DNA of 64,000 nt. Source: Zymoseptoria tritici IPO323 (taxonomy: Eukaryota > Ascomycota > Dothideomycetes > Mycosphaerellales > Mycosphaerellaceae). Positions 56,506-64,000 of this stretch are shown here, piece after piece. Numbering within the stretch: position 1 is the stretch's first letter; each line of letters opens with the position of its first letter. A program made the position numbers and the translations under genes. The DNA lies in NCBI RefSeq assembly GCF_000219625.1, contig NC_018218.1:5704001-5768000 (forward strand), written 5' to 3'. A model generated the notes under the pieces. It was not told the DNA's origin. It did no database searches and was given only the letters and a program-made list of their open reading frames with translations.

Positions 56506-57658
56506 GTTGGGCGATCGCGAAGAGGGACTCGTCTAGCTGTCTGTGCGTTCGTCGTCAGTGGCATGCACGTGTGACAGCGCGGAGGGTGAGTACTCACGAG
56601 GTGTCGTAGCCGATTGATGGCTCAGAAGAGGTCAAGAGACGTGTGATTATCGCTGAGCGTGTCGAAGAAGTGCGAGAAGAGCGTGCTCCTGAGCGAGGGA
56701 GGACGACTTTGTACGAGTGAAGCAAGGGTGGTAGGACAGCGGGAAAGTGGTGGTGGTGTGCCAAACGTGGTGGCGGTCGCGTCGTCGCCGAGACTAGGTG
56801 GAGAGACGCTGTGATCCAATTGGAGGTGTGTCGTGGTGTGAAGGGATGTGTGTGAAAGCGTGAAAGTGTGACGGAGGATGGGATGGGCGGATGTCGACGC
56901 GAAGCCGTCGAGGTGGTATGTTCCAAGGTGCGTCACGCTAAATAGCCTACCTTAATAGGGGTGGCGCTTTAATGCGGGACACGAGGCATACATGGGGCAG
57001 TGCTGGAATTGGCAGAAGGCCGACAACTTGCTTGCAGAATGGACGCTCTGCTGGCGACGGTGATGATGTGTACCTACTTGAGGTGTTATGAGAAGTCGAT
57101 ATCCTTCGTTTACATGTGCGATGCACGCGATCAGTATTGACAACTGCTTTGCGTGCACAAATCGAAGTTGGCCATATCATCCCGGCATTGACCTCATCCC
57201 TCGTTCCCTGTTCCAATATTGCATCACGACTTACGGACATCGCATGAGCCTCCTCTGCACCGCTCCCGGCATTTGACGGCTTCCATATCATTCTTACACC
57301 ACCTAGGTACCTTAGCCACCAAAGCCGAGCCACCCTCACAGTGGCCCAGCCGACGTGCAGACCTTGTGAGAGTACCGATGAACCTGCACATTCGCTTGAC
57401 ATCTCGGATACAGTCCGAATTGAGCAGTTGGACCACAGCGGGAGACATCCCTGTACACTGAGCGACTAGACTTCGCAGCTGGGGAGGTCTGGAGAACACG
57501 TTTCTCGGACCTGGCACTAGTATCGCGACACGCATGCATGACCATGCTCGAGCACGATGATACCTCCTAATCTGCCTGGTCTGAACGGCGAACGTCGGTC
57601 GTGCATAACCAGGGCGCTCGGGGGAAACTCAAACCATGCTTGCCCGGATTGAAGAGGA
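56506..57658. promoter_or_regulatory. Divergent intergenic region
   Basis: Between the unknown membrane protein (-) and the kinase (+). It holds the probable leader intron at 56537-56597 and otherwise no supported gene; low-complexity GTG-rich sequence lies at about 56740-56860. Confidence 0.5.
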
Positions 57659-59015
57659 ATGACGGCTTCGATCCTCCGTCGCATGTGGAATCCACTTCTT
57701 CGCCATGCATGGAAACCTCTACTATTTCCCACGAAGGGCGTTCCCTTCTTACCAGCCGAATCGAGGATCGAAGAAGAGACTATCCCCGGCTATGTTGCAT
57801 CACGATACTATCCAGTCCGAATCGGAGAAATCTTTCAGGATCGCTACCAGATTGTGGGTAAATTGGGATATGGGATTTCTTCAACCGTTTGGCTAGCGCG
57901 AGATACAGAGTGCGTTGTGTTGCTCCATTATGGGCGACACGATCACTGACTGATGCCAGTGAATGCCAACATGTCGCGCTCAAAGTCCACATCCACGACG
58001 AAGCGATGGGATACGCACTGAACACGGAGCTGGACGTCTACAAGCGAATCGAAAAATCACCAAGGCACCATCCAGGCCGCCGCGCAGTGCGGAATTCCCT
58101 CGACTCTTTTCATGTCGATGGGCCCAGTGGACGGCACATTTGTTTGGTGCATCCACCGTTGTGGGAAAGTCTGCTGAATATCAAACATCGCAACGACGTA
58201 GGAAGACTTCCGGCAGAAGTTCTGGCTTTGGTGCTGAAGCGCTTGTTTCATGCCTTGATGCTCCTACACGAGGAATGCCATGTGGTCCATACGGATATCA
58301 AAGAAGCCAATATTCTGCTCGGTGCCGACTCGTCTGTGTTGGCTGAGTTTGAGGCCGAAGAACTCAATAAGCCTAGTCCCAGGAAAGAAGTTGATGGAAG
58401 TATCATCTACCAGACTCGGAGATTAGGCATGCCGAGAAATTTCGGAGCGCCGGTGCTGTGTGACTTTGGCTCGGCGGTACCATTGGATGATGGGCGAGAG
58501 CATCTTGAAGACATTCAGCCCGATGTATATCGGGCACCAGAAGTCATTCTGGACATTCCGTGGACATACAGCGTGGACATCTGGAACGTAGGATGCATCG
58601 TGCGTATCAACGAGAATACCCGGAAGGAACTCCGCTCAATGACTATTCACAGATATGGGACGCCTTCGAAGGCGAGCACCTCTTCACAGGCCGAGACCAC
58701 GAAATCGGAACCTATCGATCAAGAGCTCATCTCGCCGAGATCATCGCCCTGCTTGGTCCTCCGCCTGCAATTCTTCTTGCCAGGGCAAATTTGAGGAGTA
58801 AGTTCTTCTCTGAACAAGGCGAATTCGTCGCGAGTGGTCCCCTTCCCGCTCCGAGACCGCTCGAGCAACGGGAGACGTCTATTCAGGGCGGAGGTGATGT
58901 CGAGGACCGTGAGTGCTTCCTTCGCTTTATGCGGAAGATGTTGCAATGGGAGCCGGAAAAGCGGAGTACGGCTAGAAGGCTGGCGGACGATGAGTGGATT
59001 TTGAAGCATACCTGA
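57659..59015 (+). CDS. SRPK-like serine/threonine protein kinase
   Basis: Exons are 57659-57909, 57960-58599 and 58653-59015 (introns 50 and 53 nt), giving 417 residues. It matches the SRPK-like kinases that are numerous in filamentous fungi: EIFQDRYQIVGKLGYGISST and VWLARDT form the glycine loop, and Lys92 (VALKV) is the ATP-binding lysine. The catalytic loop is HTDIKEANILL with Asp196 and Lys198, where Glu replaces the usual Pro of IKPxN. DFGSA follows with Asp252, then YRAPEVILDIPWTYSVDIWN. The second intron splits the subdomain IX region and restores GCI|IWDAFEGEHLF. The C-terminus has LLGPPP and WEPEKRSTARRL, typical of the group. All key residues are present, so it is probably active. 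It is the last intact gene before the repeat-rich end; the substrate is unknown. Confidence 0.9.
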
Positions 59016-59420
59016 CGAGACGAGCTTTGAGCACCGGACTTGTGCGTGCTACTGACTATTGTAGACATGACGCCTGACGTCTCCAATGACCGATGTTTAG
59101 TGCGAATGGCGGATGATCGAGCTGCTCGGTCTTGTCTCATCTACTGGACGCTTGCCATGATGCAGCTCAGGCTCCGACATAGTCGAGTTCGCTTCCTTCA
59201 CTTGGATAGTATGCGAGCACGCGGACGCCCCTACGACGTCTGGTTGACGCCTCGCCGATGTCAGACAGGCACTCGTTTGTTTAACACGATGGAGGCATCT
59301 CTCTGTCACGCTTATACTCTTTCAATGACAGCAACTTCGTATACTCATCGCCTTTTACTATCACAACACTGCGTCACGTCGCTTTACGAGGGATATCGTC
59401 GCTCCTTCCTAGTTGCGAAT
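59016..59420. other. Intergenic, 3' of kinase
   Basis: No supported gene. It leads into the left arm of an inverted repeat; a partial outward extension of similarity (about 59397-59410) matches the right arm. Confidence 0.45.
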
Positions 59421-59454
59421 GTCTTGGCAGAATTTACGCACTAGCGTGGTTTGG
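59421..59454 (+). repeat. Left arm of 34-bp perfect inverted repeat
   Basis: The sequence starts gtcttggcagaatttacgca and is found exactly, in reverse complement, at 60257-60290. Outward sequence is also partly similar (cgtcgctccttcct against tgtcgttccttcct), so the original arms were longer. Confidence 0.85.
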
Positions 59455-60256
59455 AAGTTCGGCCTGTACAATAGCAAAAATCTTGAACGACAACCTTTCG
59501 AAGCGATTGATAGCTCGCAAGAAAGCCCCTGTCGTCTATACGCTATCAGAAGCCTCCGTTGTAGCTTGGAGATGAAACTGAGCGATCAATGCCTTGACAG
59601 CCAAAATTTGAATCCAGACACTAAAGCCGACACTACAACCTTCTGTTGTTCGCCGACTGCCAGGGCGATTGTGCCAATGAAGCAGGGTGTTGTAGCTACC
59701 GTTCTGAACTACCCTGTCGTCCAACGGGGCCCAGATCCGCCAAAAATTGAGCGAGATATGGCCAAATCGCCATTTCCGCCCATTTGCTCCTCTTGAAGGC
59801 TCGTACGCCTCTGGAAGAAGCGCCGGCGACAACAAGAGCAAAAGAAAATGGTCCCTAAGGGGGTCGAACCCTCGACCTTGGCGTTGCATCGTAGAGATAT
59901 TAGCACCACGCTCTAACCAACTGACTGTGAAGTTTGTTAGGAAACGAATCCAATGATGGTGGAGACCGGAATCTACTCACGCTAAGGAACCGTTGTGATT
60001 GGTGGAGAGTGGCTCGTATCAACGAATATACAGCTCACAAAATTTGTGCGGGGTTCGGCTCTTCGTTTCGTACTCGGCAGGCTTTGTATCAGAGTCTTGA
60101 GTCTTGGTCCTACGACGAACTATATGTCGGCATCTACAGCATAGCGCTGTCTGGATTGCTGTATATGAACCATGTACGACCGGAGGCTTGGTGTGGGCCA
60201 ACTATTGCTGCGGCAGCTCTAAGATTGTGGTTTTGTCTGAGCCCATTGCCCAAAAG
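59455..60256. other. Spacer inside the inverted repeat
   Basis: About 800 bases with no intact gene. It contains the truncated tRNA-Ile relic (59849-59923, minus strand). Inner flanks of the two arms show only weak further similarity. Confidence 0.5.
59849..59923 (-). pseudogene. 5'-truncated tRNA-Ile(AAU) gene with intron
   Basis: On the minus strand the 3' part is a good tRNA. The D-loop stretch CAGTTGGTTAGAGC is followed by anticodon stem TGGTG/CGCCA with loop CTAATAA (anticodon AAT) interrupted by a 13-nt intron after position 37. The variable loop, T-arm GAGGG-TTCGACC-CCCTT, acceptor 3' strand AGGGACC and discriminator A follow, then a TTTT terminator. The expected 5' acceptor strand GGTCCCT and the first half of the D-stem are absent; the sequence upstream does not pair. 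This is probably a tRNA gene broken by insertion or recombination, hence a pseudogene. Confidence 0.75.
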
Positions 60257-60290
60257 CCAAACCACGCTAGTGCGTAAATTCTGCCAAGAC
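60257..60290 (-). repeat. Right arm of 34-bp perfect inverted repeat
   Basis: Exact reverse complement of 59421-59454. Together the arms span 870 bp. Confidence 0.85.
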
Positions 60291-60699
60291 CTGCTCAGCG
60301 GAGGAAGGAACGACAACATCTTCAGGGTCGACGGATCTGCTGTCGCGCGTGGTATAGCGACGTATTCTGATGAAGCGTTCTGATGAGTGTGCCAATGGCG
60401 GATGTATTCGAAACGTACATCACAAAAGTAGATCGCAACTTCCTGGCTTGTGGGAAGATCGTGAGGCAACGCCCGACTACCGTCTTCCACTTCTTGTGTA
60501 GACTGTCGTCTTTCAGATCTCAGTCCGAACTCTGCGATGTTTGGCACCCGTCCTACGTTCATGGAAATGCTGCCCGTGGAAAGTTGACCGATCATTGCAT
60601 TCGCACGTGCGAGGCTGCGCGGCTGTGCCCCTCGCGATGGCGCACCATTCGTGAGTTACTGCTACTACCTCCATTTTGCGAATTAGATGTTTAGACCTT
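60291..60699. other. Spacer between inverted repeat and RIP-affected element
   Basis: Normal base composition with no supported gene. Composition changes abruptly at about 60.7 kb. Confidence 0.45.
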
Positions 60700-60930
60700 T
60701 AATGATCTGGCTATATATAGCCCTTAATCAACACACACGCTGCTGCTGGTAACACCGTTGTCATGCTCGTCGTCGCTATCGCCAAGGAGTCGTCTACTAT
60801 AGAATCCGTTGCCCTTACGCTATCGCCCTTATTACGAATATACGCCTCTACGAATACACGAATATACGCCCTTAGCGCTTGCCGGTGATCTTAGCGTAAT
60901 CTTACCGCTATGCTACGCCTACGGCCTAAT

Positions 60931-62343
60931 TACGACTACCTTCGCGAGGAGATTAAAGTCCTGCTATACGTCTTAGGACTAAGCTACGAGGCTGTAAGAG
61001 CATAGCTAAGAGAGCAAAAGTAGGTAGATATATCCCTTAGAACTTTAAGGCGACAACTAGTAACTTAGGGTATTACAACAAGGCCTCGGAGGCCTAATCT
61101 CGGTAAGAATAATAAGGAGCGCCTACGTACGAGGGTTAAGTACCTGTTCTAGGAAACGGATAAGAAGGATAATATATGCTATAAGATCCTGCAGCTAGAT
61201 AGGTTTAAGCTCTCGAAGTAGCAGTTCGTTTAATTAAGGAAGAGTATAGGTTTCTACCGCAGGATCCCTAAGGATAATTAGCCGATATATAATAAGATTA
61301 TTAAGAGCGTATTAGTCGGAGTTATTAAGGGTAGAGCGCTAGAAGATTACGGATACCGTAGTCTCGTAAGGGAGATACGGAAGGAGTTTAGACTAATTAG
61401 AAGGTTCGCGATCTCGGGCTCCTAGTAAAGCTCTTAATGCTAATCCGTATATATAGGAACCGGATCTATAGCATCGCCTACCGAATGAACTCGGCGCCGT
61501 TCGAAGCACGTCGCATTAGTAAGAGAGTTAAGGTCCGCTCTTACCTTCTAAAGGCTAAGGGCCCGGATTATATATAGTCTGTAGATACATACTGCAAGCT
61601 AGAGCTGTTTAGTATATAGTTCTACTGCTGCATTAACGTGTATTTACGTAAGATTATATAGGCGTACGTCGGCACTATAGCTAAGACGAAGTTCTCGGTA
61701 TTCTGTTAGTATCTCGGTGTAGTCGAATCCCTTAGGAAGACGCCGTAAGTAAGCTATAATCTTAGTGCACTTCTTAGTGCATCTCTCGACGCTGTCGCTA
61801 ACCTTAATACACAGATTATGCGTGCTAACTATAGCGTAGAAACTCCGATAATAGCTAACGCTTATCTGTACTTCCGCGAGCATTAAGAAGGGTACTAACT
61901 CTGCTTTAATAAGGGCTTCTAGTATACAACTAGTAAGGGCAACAACACTATTAAACGTTTCTAGGGTCTTAGAGTAACAGCGGCGTTTAACAGATGGCGT
62001 AACTTCTTTATTAAGCTCCGCAATAAGCGTCTGTATAACGAGGATTAAAAGGCTAACCGTATAGCGTTCCTCGCTGTCTACCTGCCTATTATCTAATACA
62101 CCGTATAGATGTTCGTCCTTACTTACAATCGCTACCGTATTCGTAAGCACCCTAAGATCCCTAAGTATGTTAATAGCATACCGAACATCCTCTACGACTA
62201 TCTAGAGCTAAAGGGCACCGAGCCGTATAGCATCGACCTCGACGTTACGTATCCGCAGATATAAGAAATAATCGACCGGAAGGACGAGTTTAGTAAGATA
62301 CTAATCTGCCGAGATCTCTACTTAGATCTACCTAAGATGTAAC
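60931..62343 (+). pseudogene. Integrase-core (rve/DDE) transposase-like gene, inactivated
   Basis: Two overlapping frames: 60931 to about 61425 (helix-turn-helix-like N-terminus; stretch LGLSYEAVRA and SLRTLRRQL) and about 61418-62343 (integrase core and C-terminus), with a frame change near 61420 that could be an intron or an indel. The first catalytic Asp is kept at 61584-61586 (SVDTYCKLE), with a TAG just before it where related fungal integrases have Trp. The second motif reads RANYSVET at about 61821-61844, where related proteins have Asp-x-Gly; the catalytic Asp is now Asn (61827-61829). The C-terminal FNRWRNFF and YLPII-type motifs fit integrase-core proteins seen in fungal transposons. 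I counted 7 stops in the first part and 14 in the second, all TAA or TAG. Confidence 0.72.
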
Positions 62344-62851
62344 CTATTAGGTAACACCGGCGGCTCGCTAATTTGAATATATATAGACCTCGTTTTATAC
62401 CTTCCGCCTAGTACTATGTAATAGGTTAACGCTTGCCTTGCCGCTACTAGATTCCCTACTAAACTAAATAGTCGTAAGAAGACTGCAAGTGGTAATAAGC
62501 TCTATGTCGTCGTATATCTTTATGTCCGCGCTATAGCCGCTGCTTATCTAGCTACCGGTAGTAAGCTAGTAGAGTTTAAGACGTCGGCCTAAGGTGCAGG
62601 CCTATAGCTAAGGGATCGCATAAGGCAGGTATTTGCGGAGAATAGCTTCCCTATCTAAGATATATAAGTAGAGCGTATTAAGAGCCTAGCATAACAGGCC
62701 CTTAAATAAAAACTCTGCTCTTAATCCTTCCTAGCTATTAGCTCCTCGCCCTTCTTATCCTCTGCACCCTCTACACCCTCTAATTTACGCATAATTAGTC
62801 TAACAATTAGTCTAATACATACGCATCTAGCCCTGAACGAAGCCTTTAATT
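62344..62851. other. Spacer between the two element genes
   Basis: RIP-affected sequence without a clear reading frame; stops occur in all frames. Confidence 0.4.
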
Positions 62852-64000
62852 ATGCCTGCTTATACTAAGTTCTATACCGATAGTAGAGCTCCTTACGTCG
62901 GACTTACTAGCAACTGCGGCAACTGCGGCTGCGATCTACTATCTACCGAGAGCCGCGCTAAGAGCGCTTCCGCTGCGTACGCCGTACTACCGCCGGTAAG
63001 CAAGCCTAGCACTAGAGCCTACTATAGCTATAGCGTCCTGCAGTCCGGTCGTGCTAATCTAATTCGCTAGAGCACTTCTAAGAAGTCTACCCGCCCTACT
63101 AATGCTAGTACTCGCGCTCTGTTAATCGACTATGCTGCTTAAGCTGCTGCTGTTGCTTAAGCTGCTGCCGCCGCTCCGTCGCTAACTCCGCCTATGTAGT
63201 AGACCGATCTAGCATCCTCCGGTGCGGCTAACAACGTAGCTAACAACGCAACTAATAACCGACGTAGCAGACCGTAAGTCGAAACTCTATAGGAAGTTAG
63301 TATTGCCTGCATAATACACATAGTTAGCATAAACACTCGCAAGCCGGCGGTATATATATATAGCGAGCCGAAGGATGCCTTCGAGTAGACCGGCTAAGGC
63401 GTTGTCGACGAGATAAGCGCTATCTTAGCGGGGATCTTAGTAGAAGAGCGGAAATCCTAGCTACTAAATTAGCTTCTTAATAAGAGCGACACTGCCAGCC
63501 GTCGAGTCCGTAGCCTTAGTGTTCGATACTACGACTGCTTCCTTACGATTAAATACAACGATAAGAATTAACCTGTTCGGCTAGGCAATAATAGCACTAT
63601 ATCGCCGAGCATCCTCCGGCAGCTGGCGCCCTTCCTCCCTAACATTACGGTTAGGCTCGTTAAGGCTAGTATATACATTACGCTGCTTATTAACGAGCTT
63701 AGCTAGTTTAACGTCTACGGAGGCTTCGTTAGTAATAAATATAAGTACCGGCCAGAGCAGCGTATTGTACTATCCACTGCGAGGAAGCCTCTATTTAAGC
63801 TACTAAGGGAGATAAAGAAGAAGGAGCAGAGCGGCGGTAAGTTTATTAACGAGCTCGCCGCTGCGACTAACGCTAGCGCTGCTCTTACCGCCGCTCCTAA
63901 CGCCGATTTTACCTCTAAGCGTAAGGACAAGCAACCGGCCAAGCCTAAGCTATCGGACGAGAACTAGCTGCAGCAGGAGATCGAGGCATAGGCCGCTCTC
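62852..64000 (+). pseudogene. Second element reading frame, function unknown, inactivated (3' end outside window)
   Basis: One frame stays coherent from the ATG at 62852 to the right edge (383 codons) with 15 internal stops, all TAA or TAG and none TGA, as expected from CAA/CAG/TGG codons hit by RIP. The frame was checked at three distant points and shows no net indel. The N-terminal part has a Cys cluster (NCGNCGCDLL); the middle is Ala-rich; the C-terminal part is charged (REIKKKEQSGGK, SKRKDKQPAKPK). I do not recognise the protein. It could be a structural or accessory protein of the element. Confidence 0.6.

Larger units (their letters stand above)
60700..64000 (+). mobile_element. RIP-degraded transposable element with integrase-core gene (right end outside window)
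   Basis: From about 60.7 kb to the right edge TpA steps dominate while CpA and TpG become scarce and CpG is kept. For example, 61021-61080 has 11 TpA, 3 CpA and 0 TpG. This is the pattern left by RIP in ascomycetes. The region carries two long plus-strand reading frames broken only by TAA/TAG. Near the left end a 13-nt unit acgaatatacgcc occurs twice (about 60834-60872). Terminal repeats could not be defined because the right end is missing; the left border is set by composition only. Confidence 0.8.

Noticed and set aside
59413..59796. Plus-strand frame sharing a peptide with a minus-strand frame at 60134-60595.
   Set aside because: The shared peptide is produced by the inverted repeat arms read in the same relative frame; neither frame looks like a gene.

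Overview
The window looks like a chromosome segment from a filamentous ascomycete (Pezizomycotina, probably Dothideomycetes; the class is inference). Its genes carry short GT-AG introns of roughly 45-95 nt with CTRAC-like branch points. It holds fungal families such as Zn2Cys6 regulators, Med19, Mon2 and an SRPK-like kinase. The right end is a transposon riddled with CpA-to-TpA changes, which is the signature of repeat-induced point mutation (RIP). There are no bacterial operons and no CRISPR arrays.

Layout. 1-1575: 3' end of a SCAP-like sterol sensor protein. 2335-5564: three tandem paralogous genes for small secreted proteins built from one repeated module, with one module per exon and every intron in phase 2; I do not recognise a named family for this module. 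6026-7110: aldo-keto reductase. 8606-11619: 985-residue coiled-coil protein. 13338-15362: single-pass membrane protein with a Ser/Thr-rich ectodomain. 16184-19074 and 20889-23375: two divergent Zn2Cys6 transcription factors. 23972-26472: splicing factor Prp40. 27623-29791: Rli1/ABCE1. 30927-36103: chromatin remodeller Chd1. 36974-37579: short beta-carbonic anhydrase. 38653-39908: Mediator subunit Med19. 40488-41678: Rad10/ERCC1. 41759-42966: a third Zn2Cys6 regulator. 43339-45687: Erb1/BOP1. 46045-51140: Mon2. 51197-52234: Rpp40-like RNase P/MRP subunit. 52881-53968: Erv29/Surf4. 55270-56505: unknown membrane-anchored coiled-coil protein. 57659-59015: SRPK-like kinase.

From 59 kb the gene-rich sequence gives way to accessory DNA. 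A perfect 34-bp inverted repeat 870 bp across encloses a 5'-truncated tRNA-Ile(AAU) relic. From about 60.7 kb to the right edge lies a RIP-degraded mobile element with an integrase-core reading frame and a second long reading frame of unknown function. In both frames every internal stop is TAA or TAG.

Most genes between 23 and 56 kb are unrelated housekeeping genes for splicing, ribosome recycling and biogenesis, chromatin, transcription, repair and secretory traffic; they do not form a pathway cluster. The most unusual content is the module-exon secreted-protein cluster near the left end and the RIP-degraded element at the right end. Coordinates of spliced genes come from reading frames and splice sites by eye, without transcript data.
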